Below, piece by piece: positions 8,262-16,445 of a DNA stretch of 54,452 nucleotides. The DNA comes from an uncultured Oligoflexia bacterium (GTDB lineage Bacteria > Bdellovibrionota > Bacteriovoracia > Bacteriovoracales > Bacteriovoracaceae). Position numbers and translations under genes: made by a program. The DNA is taken from the NCBI GenBank assembly GCA_937120495.1, contig CAKZJW010000133.1, forward strand, positions 1-54,452, read 5' to 3'. The notes beneath the pieces were generated by a model, which saw nothing but the letters and a program-made list of their open reading frames with translations, did no database searches and was not told the origin of the DNA. Numbering within the stretch: position 1 is the first letter of the stretch; every line of letters begins with the position of its first letter.

Positions 8262-11039
8262 TTATAATGTCTTATTTTTAATAGCTAGCGTCGAAAGTTC
8301 TGTTCGAGCTAAACCTTTTAAATACTCCGGTGTTGTTTCTTTATTTAATAATGACTTTAAGACTTTTTCTCCCTCCACTTCCTGTGATGTTTGAATAAGT
8401 GCAACTCCTCTTAAGAAATTCACCCTACTGTTATACGATGAAGCTTTAAAAGAAGCCAAGTAATCATTTGCTTTTGTAAGTAATAGTTTGAAGTTGGACT
8501 TTTTCTCTGAAAAAAGTGACTCCATATATAAATACTCAAATCTCTCTAACATCCCTGCATACTCTTTCTTAGCACCTCTACGAAGATCATTGATAAGAGC
8601 AGAAATATTTTTTCTGAATCTTTTTGGATCTCTCCCTAAATTTAAAGCTTCGATGTAAGTTGCTAACATTGTTTGACTTTGACCAGGTGATAAAAAGTTA
8701 TTGATATTAGGATTAACTAGTATTTTTTCATAACTAGCTACAGACTTATTGTAGTCTTTAAGCTTGTAGCTCACAAGACCTTTGTAAAAATTATAATTGA
8801 TATTCTTATTGGTGCGATTTGACTCCAGGTATGTATCAAGTCCTTTCCAGTCTTTAGCAAGAAGAAGTTTTTCCATCTGAAGTTCAACTATATAATCTGA
8901 TACTTTTATATTTTTATGAGCTTTAACCCAGTGAGGAAAATTTCTAACAGTGTTATCTTTTAGAGTTTTTAAATGCTTAAACTCTCTAGTGAAAGATTTA
9001 TTAAACCCTAATTTCAAGTATGAATCTGCAATCATGTAATTTAAGTAAGTAGAGTTAGCAACTTTCTTTTCATACTTTTCTTTGTAGATTTCCCACGTTT
9101 TAATTGCGCGTGCATAATCTTTTTTCATATAAGAATTCTTAATAAGTCCAAGAACAATCTCTGCACCTTCTGCTTCAAAGGTTCTCTTATCTAGTAAGTT
9201 TAATGTCTCTAATGGAATTGTTGAAAGGTAAGCAATTGCATCAGCATACTTTTCAGTACTCTCCATTGTACGTAAACGTGTAAGCCAAAGAAGCTTTCTA
9301 AGATTCGCATTTAAGCTTTTTCTTTCAGCTATATTTTGTTCAAGGAAAATGATTGTTTCTTGATCACTTTGAGTCGGTGAGTATTTACGAGCAACCTTTG
9401 CACCAACGTATCTAATTTTCGCTTCATATCTTGCCGCAGGATTTGATGAGAAGTTAATTGCATTTTTGTAAAGATCAAGTACCTTGGCCATATCTTTATT
9501 TAGAAGGTCATATGATAGAGCAACTCTCAATCTTGCTTGCGCACTTTCAGAGTAAAAAGAATAGTTTGATACAAATGAGTCAAATAATTTTATTCCTTTG
9601 CTATAGCTTGCCTCTCTAAAATATGCCTCTGCTGTATTAAAAAGAATTGCTGGGTGAATAGGCTTCACAAGAGCAGCTTTGTTTGCTTCATAAAAACTGA
9701 TTACTTGATTTGACTTATTCATAGCAAGATTAACATAAGTGATATACGCCAATCCCTCTTGTTTAGGAAGAACTCTAATAACAGCTTTAGAGTTTAAAAA
9801 TTCTTTAATTTTTTCTAATTGTCTAAGGTTTGCTAATGAATTAAGAATTACCTTAGAACTTCTAATAATCATTTCATCATGAAATTGTTCTGTTGAAGCA
9901 ACATAAAGATTTTTTGCAATCTGAAGTGACTTTATATAATCTTTTCGATCGATGCTGTCTTGAAGAATGTATCTAAAGATAGCCGCTTTAAGTTCATAGT
10001 TTGAAGTTCTTTGTCCTACCTTATTTAAAAGGTTTAATGCAGTTTGAAAAACAGCTTTATTTGATAGGTTCACATTCAATCTATCAGGAACTGGTTTTCC
10101 TTCTTCAATAAGACTTGCTAGCTCTTCTTTTTGCTCTTCTGTTAAACTCTTTGAAGCCATCTTTGGCTTTATAATATTTCTAATTAGAGAGTTTGCTTTT
10201 AAGAAGTCATTTGTTTCAACATTTTTATCTTTCCCATATCGCTGCTCGTACAGTTCAATAGATCTATTCATCAAGCCCCATTGTTCTTTACGATAAAAAT
10301 TAATCGTAAGTTGCATATGAGATTCTTTTTTATCTTTTTTAAACTCTCTGTCCTTAATCTTATAAAGAAAGTCTGGTGTTTTTACTTTAAGATTAACGTC
10401 TCTCTCTAGTGGAGGTATGAAGGCTGCATAGTCCCAGATAAAGGCTGCACCATATCTAAAATCTCTATAGTTTTTAGTTTGTTTCTTTCTAATAATTTGT
10501 TCAGGGTTTAAAATTTTTGTGATTTTCTGAACTTTCTTAGGCTTTAATTTTTTTCTTACAGTAACTTTTCTCTTTTTTGCTTTAGGTTTAGCAAGTTTTA
10601 TAATTGCAGGCTTATTAACAACAGCTGCTTTTTTAGTAACAACTGTGTCTTTGTTTTCCCAAAAATCTAAAACATAATCTTTTGATTGCTCTTTATAAAA
10701 TGTGAATAACTCAATAGAGTCGTTTACTAGCTTAACTCTTATCGTTGCTGCTTCCACTGGCAAGTTATCTGACTTGTAAGAGATCTTCTTTATATAGTTA
10801 CTATTATTTTTGAAGCTTAGAAGTTCCGCAGTCATCGCTTCAAATAGCTTTCTATCAAGGGTTCTAAGAATTAGCTCATCAGATTTTTTTTGAATTTGAA
10901 CTTGTTTTTTTAGTGATTTAATTTTCCAACGAAGATGTGTCTTATATTGTTGTTGAGATACAACTGTTGCATGAACGGAAAAAATAGCCGTTGAAACGAA
11001 AAGAAATGTCAGAAATTTGAACATTAATTTGTTAGTCAC
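8262..11039 (-). CDS. Large exported TPR-rich protein at head of flagellar operon
   Basis: This is a 925-residue protein of unknown function. It has a hydrophobic signal segment (about 6-25, ending VHA), a Lys-rich stretch (about 150-180) and a long alpha-helical region with degenerate tetratricopeptide-like repeats (for example EQNIAERKSLNANLRKLLW, AEAYFREASYSKGIKLFDSF, YKGLVSYKLKDYNKSVASYE). A periplasmic or envelope scaffold role is likely. The start is taken as GTG 11039, preceded by AGGA; ATG 11024 (MFKFLTF...) is the alternative but lacks a ribosome site. It ends 28 bp before the AAA+ regulator and probably heads the flagellar transcription unit. Confidence 0.85.
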   Translation of the reverse strand: MTNKLMFKFLTFLFVSTAIFSVHATVVSQQQYKTHLRWKIKSLKKQVQIQKKSDELILRTLDRKLFEAMTAELLSFKNNSNYIKKISYKSDNLPVEAATIRVKLVNDSIELFTFYKEQSKDYVLDFWENKDTVVTKKAAVVNKPAIIKLAKPKAKKRKVTVRKKLKPKKVQKITKILNPEQIIRKKQTKNYRDFRYGAAFIWDYAAFIPPLERDVNLKVKTPDFLYKIKDREFKKDKKESHMQLTINFYRKEQWGLMNRSIELYEQRYGKDKNVETNDFLKANSLIRNIIKPKMASKSLTEEQKEELASLIEEGKPVPDRLNVNLSNKAVFQTALNLLNKVGQRTSNYELKAAIFRYILQDSIDRKDYIKSLQIAKNLYVASTEQFHDEMIIRSSKVILNSLANLRQLEKIKEFLNSKAVIRVLPKQEGLAYITYVNLAMNKSNQVISFYEANKAALVKPIHPAILFNTAEAYFREASYSKGIKLFDSFVSNYSFYSESAQARLRVALSYDLLNKDMAKVLDLYKNAINFSSNPAARYEAKIRYVGAKVARKYSPTQSDQETIIFLEQNIAERKSLNANLRKLLWLTRLRTMESTEKYADAIAYLSTIPLETLNLLDKRTFEAEGAEIVLGLIKNSYMKKDYARAIKTWEIYKEKYEKKVANSTYLNYMIADSYLKLGFNKSFTREFKHLKTLKDNTVRNFPHWVKAHKNIKVSDYIVELQMEKLLLAKDWKGLDTYLESNRTNKNINYNFYKGLVSYKLKDYNKSVASYEKILVNPNINNFLSPGQSQTMLATYIEALNLGRDPKRFRKNISALINDLRRGAKKEYAGMLERFEYLYMESLFSEKKSNFKLLLTKANDYLASFKASSYNSRVNFLRGVALIQTSQEVEGEKVLKSLLNKETTPEYLKGLARTELSTLAIKNKTL

Positions 11040-11206
11040 GAAACATCCTGTCTCTAATATTTTACGAATCCACTCTTCCTAATTGGACTCTTGATAATAT
11101 TGTACCTGAATTTGAACCAGATAAAAGGAATATTTTTCTCCGAGGCAATTTTTTTCCAGTCAAAAAGCTAACACGAAATGAAAATTGTTTATTTTTAATG
11201 ACTTAC

Positions 11207-12106
11207 TTAGTCTTTTTTAATAATCGACAGAATTTGATCACCATTACCAAAGTCAATTATTCTGGAAGGATTTTCCAAACTCAAACATAATCTATTGTTA
11301 TACCTGATTAAATGAGAGCCCTTTATACTGGATCTCCACTCTCTAGTAAGTTTAGAGCCTGGGATAGTTGAGGATATTTTGAGATCAATATCTTTATCAT
11401 TATTATAGAGATGCCATAAAGAAAGATTATCAATAGTAAGATTACTGATCTTTTCATTGGAAACTATTTTTGATTTAAATTTGTAAATAAATGGTCTATG
11501 TCGAGGAAGGCTCGTTTTAATATTAAACTCTTGTTCAACAAATAGCTCTTTGTGAAATTGAAAGAAATCGATCAAGTCTCCATGGCTCTCAATAACATAG
11601 AAGTTTGCCTCTATCTTCTGTCCAATTATCTTTTTGAAGATACTATAAAGAACTTTATCCACTGGTAGATAAATAAAATAATTCTCTGCAAGAGGAATCC
11701 TGAAGTTTTCATCCAGAAGGTCTGCAATTAATATATCATTTTCACACTTTAAAACAGCCGCTCTGGACCTCAAGGCTTCTCTCTCTACGCTAATACACCT
11801 TTTATCCCCTAAGGCATTAAATAGTAGCGTTCCTCTACAATAACCAGCTCCAAGGTCTACTAATGACTCCCCTTGAGAGATGTCAGTATACATTTGAAAG
11901 TAATCTAAATAACTTGTTGAAAGTGCTGAGTCTTCTATACCTTGATAAGTAGATTCATCGGTATTCGTAATAGCCTGTTCTACTTTTTGATATTCGATAT
12001 TAAAATATGAATCAAATTTTCTATCAAATTCAACAACAGAAACTAAAAGGTCAGAGTTTTCACCCTGACCTATATAATCTTGATAATTTAAATCTATTCG
12101 TTTCAT
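11207..12106 (-). CDS. SAM-dependent methyltransferase-like protein
   Basis: The 299-residue protein carries a class I methyltransferase-like core. A glycine-rich motif I (SLVDLGAGYCRGTLLF, about residues 82-97) is followed by a motif-II-like acidic turn (CISVERE). The rest is not recognisable. It starts 8 bp after the NtrC-type regulator, so the two are probably cotranscribed. The target is unknown. One could guess a chemotaxis or translation factor, but nothing in the sequence says so. Confidence 0.7.
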   Translation of the reverse strand: MKRIDLNYQDYIGQGENSDLLVSVVEFDRKFDSYFNIEYQKVEQAITNTDESTYQGIEDSALSTSYLDYFQMYTDISQGESLVDLGAGYCRGTLLFNALGDKRCISVEREALRSRAAVLKCENDILIADLLDENFRIPLAENYFIYLPVDKVLYSIFKKIIGQKIEANFYVIESHGDLIDFFQFHKELFVEQEFNIKTSLPRHRPFIYKFKSKIVSNEKISNLTIDNLSLWHLYNNDKDIDLKISSTIPGSKLTREWRSSIKGSHLIRYNNRLCLSLENPSRIIDFGNGDQILSIIKKD

Positions 12107-12114
12107 ATCTTTAA

Positions 12115-13662
12115 TTAAAGATTTAGTGCCTTCTTTTTCATCTTCTCAATTAATGTTGTTCTATTAAGAGACAAGAGTTTAGAAGCTTGATTCTTATTAC
12201 CTTCAGTAAAGCTTAGAGCTTGAAGGATTAGCGAGTCTTCAATATCAGATAGAACTCTTTTAAGATCAACACCATCTTTTGGTAACTCAAAGATATGTTT
12301 GTAGTGATCAGTTGCAAGAGGATTATTTCTAAAGATCTTAGCTGGTAGATCTTCAGGTAAAATTTCTGATCCACCTCTTAAAATAACTAATCTTTCAATT
12401 ATATTTTCTAACTCACGTACATTTCCTGGCCAATCATAGTCAATAAGCATCTCAATTGCTTTATCAGAGAAAGTAATTTCGTTACTTCCATCTGCAGAGA
12501 TAAATCTTTTTACGAAATATGAAAGTAGTAAAGGGATATCTTCTTTTCTATCTTTTAGAGCTGGAATACTAATTGGTATTACATTTAATCTATAAAATAG
12601 ATCTTCTCTAAATTTACCTTCATTAACCATCTCTTCTAAATTTCTGTGAGTGGCAGCGATAACTCTCGTATCAATGCTGATTGGTTCTGTAGAACCAACA
12701 GGCTCTATAGTTCTATTTTGCAATACTCTAAGAAGTTTTACTTGTAGAAGAAGAGGCATATCACCAATTTCATCCAAGAACATTGAACCGTTATTTGCTA
12801 ATTCAAAACGACCTTTTCTATTTGAGATCGCACCAGTAAATGAACCTTTAATATGTCCAAAAAGTTCACTCTCTAAAAGATCTTTCGGTATAGCTCCACA
12901 ATTTACTGAAACTTTAGAGTCATTTTTTCTAGAAGATAAATTATGAATAGCTCCAGCAACAAGTTCTTTTCCCGTCCCTGATGGCCCCATAATTAAAACT
13001 GTTGATTCAGTTAAAGCTACTTTTCTAATTCTTTCAAAGACTTGCTTCATCGCTTGAGATCTACCGATCATTCCACAAAACATATCCTCTTCAGTTGGAG
13101 ATTCTAATTTTACATTTTTAAAGGTTTGACCTTTTAGTCTTCCAAATGAATTTAGATCTTTTTTAGAAAGTCGATCAGCCTTTACACCTAACTTATCCGA
13201 AATAGCATCTATAACTAACTTTTGAAGGTTTTCTAATTCAAATGGTTTCGTTAAATAGTGGTAAACACCTTTTTTAGTTGCAGAGATTGCATTCTCAATA
13301 CTGGCAAAACCAGTCATTGCAATTGATACAAAGTTGAAACCTTTCTCTTTTAAGTTATCAATTAATAATAACCCATCAGCTCCAGCTTCAAGACTTATGT
13401 CTGTAACCAAACAAAACTGTTCTTTCCTATTAGGATTGTTAAGTAGTTCTGCAAGGCAGTCTATTGAACTTGTGTAGAGCTCAACCTGGCAGTTAATTGT
13501 CTTTTGAAGATACTTCTTAATACTTAAACCTAAAATTTTGTCATCTTCGACAACAATAATTTTTGGATTTAAACCGAAGCTCTCAAGTGCATCGTTTTCT
13601 TTTGTGTGTGTTGTTTCTTTTTCGTTTTCAAACGAATTATGTAAGAAATTCAAATCGTCCAT
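12115..13662 (-). CDS. NtrC-type sigma54-dependent response regulator
   Basis: This 515-residue regulator has three domains. The receiver has acidic pocket E39-D40-D41, phospho-acceptor D88, T117 and K139. The AAA+ domain has Walker A GPSGTGK (about 226-232), an intact GSFTGA loop (about 273-278) and Walker B GSMFLDEI (about 292-299). A Fis-type HTH closes the protein. It should activate sigma54 promoters when phosphorylated. The start is ATG 13662, with GAGGAGG eight bases upstream. An upstream frame extension to 13719 overlaps the promoter and is rejected. No partner histidine kinase lies in the window. Flagellar genes are a plausible target by proximity. Confidence 0.95.
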   Translation of the reverse strand: MDDLNFLHNSFENEKETTHTKENDALESFGLNPKIIVVEDDKILGLSIKKYLQKTINCQVELYTSSIDCLAELLNNPNRKEQFCLVTDISLEAGADGLLLIDNLKEKGFNFVSIAMTGFASIENAISATKKGVYHYLTKPFELENLQKLVIDAISDKLGVKADRLSKKDLNSFGRLKGQTFKNVKLESPTEEDMFCGMIGRSQAMKQVFERIRKVALTESTVLIMGPSGTGKELVAGAIHNLSSRKNDSKVSVNCGAIPKDLLESELFGHIKGSFTGAISNRKGRFELANNGSMFLDEIGDMPLLLQVKLLRVLQNRTIEPVGSTEPISIDTRVIAATHRNLEEMVNEGKFREDLFYRLNVIPISIPALKDRKEDIPLLLSYFVKRFISADGSNEITFSDKAIEMLIDYDWPGNVRELENIIERLVILRGGSEILPEDLPAKIFRNNPLATDHYKHIFELPKDGVDLKRVLSDIEDSLILQALSFTEGNKNQASKLLSLNRTTLIEKMKKKALNL

Positions 13663-13690
13663 TGATATTTCCTCCTCTCTCTCACTGTAA

Positions 13691-13719
13691 ATGCTAGCGA
13701 ATTGCTCGGTGGGTGTCAA
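13691..13719 (-). promoter_or_regulatory. Sigma70-type promoter of the response regulator gene
   Basis: On the minus strand a perfect TTGACA (-35, at 13714-13719) and TAGCAT (-10, at 13691-13696) are separated by exactly 17 bp. They lie about 30 bp upstream of the regulator's ATG and its strong Shine-Dalgarno. This also shows that codons upstream of 13662 in the same frame are not translated. Confidence 0.65.
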
Positions 13720-13780
13720 TTTCTCAACATGCGGAAAAAACTGACTAATTCTTACTGGTAATCAGGCTATGTAACTGGAA

Positions 13781-14011
13781 TTATGAATAAAACCTTATTA
13801 ATCTCATTATATATTTGACGGAGCGCTCCGGACCACCGGCCCAATAATAATAAATTAACGCTACGAGTGAGAATAATGCGAGGCCTAAGCAGAAGAAGAC
13901 CATTTTCTTTTTCTTTCTCATCCAAAATAAATACGCAAATTCTCCGGCCATTAAAAATAGAGGTATGGCCCAAAAAGGCGTGTAACGAATAAGAAAGTAA
14001 ATTTCATTCAT
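13781..14011 (-). CDS. Small two-helix membrane protein
   Basis: The 76-residue product has two hydrophobic helices (FWAIPLFLMAGEFAYLFW and VFFCLGLALFSLVALIYYYW) joined by a basic loop (RKKKK), so it is an inner-membrane protein with a cytoplasmic or periplasmic hairpin. No family is recognised. A shorter overlapping frame at 13767-13973 on the same strand has no such architecture and is not taken as a gene. It lies 22 bp downstream of the next membrane-protein gene and may share its promoter. Confidence 0.6.
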   Translation of the reverse strand: MNEIYFLIRYTPFWAIPLFLMAGEFAYLFWMRKKKKMVFFCLGLALFSLVALIYYYWAGGPERSVKYIMRLIRFYS

Positions 14012-14033
14012 AGAAAGAGTTTATCATATAAAT

Positions 14034-14420
14034 TTATTCAGTCATCAAGCGATTTAGTTTAAACATTCTAATACTAAAATATATCGATGCTGGAAGCATT
14101 GAGAAGAGCGCAAATTCAATAATAGTCATCTGTTGATACCAAATTAAATGTATTATAAAAACACAGCCAACTAAGGTTGAAGTGATATTAAACATTGATG
14201 AATTTACTTTTATAAGCTCAAGCTTCTCTCTTTCGTCCATTTGCTCTGGAGTTTTTTGTAGCCAGCAAAAGTTGATAAGGATGACGATAAAACAACAAGC
14301 TAAAAATGGTTTAAAGAAGAATTCTTGCTCTATCACTAGTTTATGTACAAGGAACATTGTGATTAAGAATCCAATGCTTAAAATGAGTCTATTTCTTACA
14401 CTTGTCTTTACAGCTTTCAT
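14034..14420 (-). CDS. Four-helix membrane protein paired with XRE regulator
   Basis: The 128-residue protein has about four hydrophobic helices (around 12-29, 37-54, 78-95, 99-117) and a charged loop after helix 2 (QKTPEQMDEREKLELIK). The arrangement resembles small DUF2178-like membrane proteins that are often encoded beside short XRE regulators; the family name is tentative. AAAGGAG precedes the ATG. The gene is divergent from the regulator, and its promoter overlaps both operators there. It is likely controlled by that regulator. Confidence 0.7.
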   Translation of the reverse strand: MKAVKTSVRNRLILSIGFLITMFLVHKLVIEQEFFFKPFLACCFIVILINFCWLQKTPEQMDEREKLELIKVNSSMFNITSTLVGCVFIIHLIWYQQMTIIEFALFSMLPASIYFSIRMFKLNRLMTE

Positions 14421-14433
14421 ACTCTCTCCTTTG

Positions 14434-14453
14434 ATGTAAAGTATGCTTTACAT
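14434..14453. promoter_or_regulatory. Operator 1 (perfect inverted repeat)
   Basis: ATGTAAAG-TATG-CTTTACAT is a perfect palindrome with 8-bp arms and a 4-bp spacer. It matches operator 2 except at one arm position. It covers the -10 (CATACT, minus strand, 14440-14445) of the membrane-protein promoter and the -35 (TTTACA, 14447-14452) of the regulator promoter. Confidence 0.75.
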
Positions 14454-14468
14454 TAAAATCCATGTCAA
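14440..14468 (-). promoter_or_regulatory. Promoter of the four-helix membrane protein gene
   Basis: On the minus strand the -35 is a perfect TTGACA (14463-14468) and the -10 is CATACT (14440-14445), 17 bp apart. The start site should lie near 14433, just before the AAAGGAG site. The -35 is inside operator 2 and the -10 inside operator 1. Confidence 0.6.
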
Positions 14469-14475
14469 GTAGACT
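14447..14475 (+). promoter_or_regulatory. Promoter of the XRE regulator gene
   Basis: TTTACA (14447-14452) and TAGACT (14470-14475) lie 17 bp apart on the plus strand. The expected start site is about six bases before the regulator's ATG, so the transcript is nearly leaderless. This fits the lack of a Shine-Dalgarno there. The -35 lies in operator 1 and the -10 in operator 2. Confidence 0.55.
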
Positions 14476-14481
14476 TGACAT
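14462..14481. promoter_or_regulatory. Operator 2 (perfect inverted repeat)
   Basis: ATGTCAAG-TAGA-CTTGACAT is a perfect palindrome with 8-bp arms and a 4-bp spacer, centred 28 bp from operator 1. The shared pattern is ATGTNAAG-N4-CTTNACAT. Binding at either site would block both divergent promoters. Confidence 0.75.
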
Positions 14482-14487
14482 CAAGAT

Positions 14488-14688
14488 ATGCTAAATAATG
14501 TTAAAGAAATTCGAACTAATAATGGTATGAGCCAAAAGGATCTAGCGCATATGTGTAATGTTTCTAGGCAAACAATTCATTCTATTGAGTCAAGTAAGTA
14601 TCAACCTACCATTACTCTTGCTCTTAAGATTGCAACTGTTCTACAATCTAGTGTTGAAGAGGTTTTTATCTTAGAAGAAGAAGACTAG
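14488..14688 (+). CDS. Short XRE-family transcriptional regulator
   Basis: The 66-residue protein is a single XRE/Cro-type helix-turn-helix domain (VKEIRTNNGMSQKDLAHMCNVSRQTIHSIE). A short tail (ATVLQSSVEEVFILEEED) is typical of the small YozG-like regulators. It should bind the two matched operators next to its own start and repress itself and the divergent membrane-protein gene (inference). It has no recognisable Shine-Dalgarno, and the predicted start site is only about 6 nt upstream of ATG. Its stop directly abuts the stop of the convergent acetyltransferase gene. Confidence 0.92.
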   Translation: MLNNVKEIRTNNGMSQKDLAHMCNVSRQTIHSIESSKYQPTITLALKIATVLQSSVEEVFILEEED

Positions 14689-15147
14689 TTAAAGTTTTTT
14701 TCTCATTCCTATATTTGTTGTTTCATAACCCATCTTTTTATAAAGTTTTATTGCTCTTTCATTAAAACCAAAAACATGTAAACCAATTCTACTTCCTTTA
14801 AGTTCTTTTACTTTATCTTCGAGCATAGACATCGCCTTTTCCCCTAAGCCTCTACCTCTAAATTCTTCTTCTAAAAAAATATCGTAAATGAAAAAATCTT
14901 TTCTTGCTCCAACCTCTTTAGAATTCACCCACAACCAACCACACTTTTTTTCATTCTCAATTAATGTAAAAAAATAATGAGTCTCACCTTCTTTAGGCTT
15001 TAAAATATCCTCTTCTTGTTCATGAGCTAACTTTATTCCTTCCTCTTCAGATATTTCTCTATTACGAGCAATATCTTTTCCATAAGACTCCATTGAGCGC
15101 TTTTGAAATATTTTAAATTCTTCATCAGACATTTTTATAAAATTCAT
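14689..15147 (-). CDS. GNAT-family N-acetyltransferase
   Basis: The 152-residue protein has the GNAT core. The acetyl-CoA pyrophosphate loop RGRGLG (about 97-102) follows the strand DFFIYDIFLEEEF, and motif B includes GFNERAIKLYKKMGYETT near the C terminus. The substrate is unknown. GGAG precedes the ATG. The metK terminator lies immediately upstream, so it may be expressed by readthrough or from a weak promoter within that region. Confidence 0.9.
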   Translation of the reverse strand: MNFIKMSDEEFKIFQKRSMESYGKDIARNREISEEEGIKLAHEQEEDILKPKEGETHYFFTLIENEKKCGWLWVNSKEVGARKDFFIYDIFLEEEFRGRGLGEKAMSMLEDKVKELKGSRIGLHVFGFNERAIKLYKKMGYETTNIGMRKKL

Positions 15148-15155
15148 TTTTCTCC

Positions 15156-15183
15156 AAAAAAAAGGCCCTCGAATAAGAGGGCC
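15156..15183 (-). terminator. Intrinsic terminator of metK
   Basis: GGCCCTC-GAATAA-GAGGGCC (15164-15183) forms a perfect 7-bp GC-rich stem with a 6-nt loop. On the minus strand it is followed by eight Ts (15156-15163). It stands 22 bp after the metK stop. Confidence 0.93.
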
Positions 15184-15205
15184 AAATTACTTTATGTTTT
15201 TCTAA

Positions 15206-16369
15206 TTAGAATCTTGCTTTAAGCTCTTCAAGATAGTCAAGGTTCTCCCAAGTAAATCCATTTGAACTTGTTCTTCCAAAGTGTCCGTATGCAGCTGTTT
15301 CTGAATAGATCGGTCTTAAAAGATCTAACCTTTGAACAATTGCTTTAGGTCTCATGTCAAAAATTTCATTAACTGCTTTTGTAATTGCATCTTGATCAAC
15401 TTTGTTTGTTCCAAAAGTATCAACAAGGAAACTCATTGGCTTACTAACACCAATTGCATAAGCAACTTGAACTAAAGCTCTATCAGCTAGCCCAGCTGCA
15501 ACTACATGTTTCGCAACCTGACGAGCAGCATATGTTGCTGATCTATCAACCTTTGAAGGATCCTTTCCAGAGAATGCACCACCACCGTGAGCTCCGTGCC
15601 CACCGTAAGTATCAACGATGATCTTTCTACCAGTTAATCCAACATCTCCCATTGGTCCACCAATTACGAATTTTCCAGTTGGGTTAATATAGAATTTTGT
15701 ATCATTATCTATAAGGTTTTCAGGACAAGTCTTATTAATAACTTCTTCTCTTAGAGCCTCATGAAGTTGTGCCTGAGTTAGACTTTCACAATGTTGAGTT
15801 GAAACAACAACTGAGTCTATTCTTTTTAAAACACCGTCAACGTATTCTGCAGAAACTTGTGTCTTTCCATCAGCTCTTAATCCAGGAACAATATTTTCAT
15901 GTCTAACAACAGCTAATCTCTTAGCAAGCTTATGAGATAAATCAATAGTCATTGGCATAAAAGCATCAGTTTCATTACACGCATAACCAAACATGATTCC
16001 CTGGTCACCAGCACCTTGATCTAAGTCTACACCTTCACCTTCATTTACTCCCTGAGCAATGTCTGGTGATTGTTTGTCTAGAGCAAGATTAACTCCACAT
16101 GTATTGGCATCAAAGCCTTTATCAGAGTGGTCATAACCAATCTTTCTAACTGTTTCACGAGCGATCTCATGATAATCAATTTGTGCATTTGTTGTAATTT
16201 CACCAGCAAGTTGAATCATCCCAGTTGTGATCATAGTTTCACAAGCAACACGAGATGTTGGGTCTTCTGCAAGAAGAGCATCAAGAATGCTATCACTAAT
16301 TTGATCTGCAATCTTATCTGGATGTCCCTCAGTTACTGATTCTGATGTAAATATATAATTTTTAAGCAT
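15206..16369 (-). CDS. metK: S-adenosylmethionine synthetase
   Basis: MetK makes S-adenosylmethionine from methionine and ATP in the cytoplasm. The 387 residues show the family signatures: [19 protein letters not shown] at the N terminus, [16 protein letters not shown], and [22 protein letters not shown]. Length and motifs are normal. The start is ATG 16369 with AGGAGAA upstream. A promoter lies upstream and an intrinsic terminator downstream, so it is a single-gene transcript. No SAM riboswitch is visible in the 76-bp leader region. Confidence 0.98.
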   Translation of the reverse strand: MLKNYIFTSESVTEGHPDKIADQISDSILDALLAEDPTSRVACETMITTGMIQLAGEITTNAQIDYHEIARETVRKIGYDHSDKGFDANTCGVNLALDKQSPDIAQGVNEGEGVDLDQGAGDQGIMFGYACNETDAFMPMTIDLSHKLAKRLAVVRHENIVPGLRADGKTQVSAEYVDGVLKRIDSVVVSTQHCESLTQAQLHEALREEVINKTCPENLIDNDTKFYINPTGKFVIGGPMGDVGLTGRKIIVDTYGGHGAHGGGAFSGKDPSKVDRSATYAARQVAKHVVAAGLADRALVQVAYAIGVSKPMSFLVDTFGTNKVDQDAITKAVNEIFDMRPKAIVQRLDLLRPIYSETAAYGHFGRTSSNGFTWENLDYLEELKARF

Positions 16370-16416
16370 TTTTAGGTTCTCCTAATCGAACTAAATAAAT
16401 AATACACTAGGAGTGA

Positions 16417-16445
16417 GTTATACTAAATTTGACTGCCTACGGCAA
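16417..16445 (-). promoter_or_regulatory. Candidate metK promoter
   Basis: On the minus strand TTGCCG (-35, 16440-16445) and TATAAC (-10, 16417-16422) are 17 bp apart, about 48 bp upstream of the metK ATG. The -10 is a five-of-six match to consensus; the -35 is weaker. Confidence 0.5.

Noticed and set aside
11141..11160. A sigma54-like promoter (CTGGAAAAAAATTGCC) on the minus strand upstream of the TPR/flagellar operon
   Set aside because: Only 9 bases lie between GG and GC; sigma54 needs 10. The match also lacks the conserved bases after GG.
13767..13973. A 68-residue open frame on the minus strand
   Set aside because: It overlaps the 76-residue two-helix membrane-protein frame and has no matching architecture.
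16370..16445. A SAM riboswitch upstream of metK
   Set aside because: The 76-bp region is too short for SAM-I and shows only a small TGCC/GGCA hairpin overlapping the promoter.
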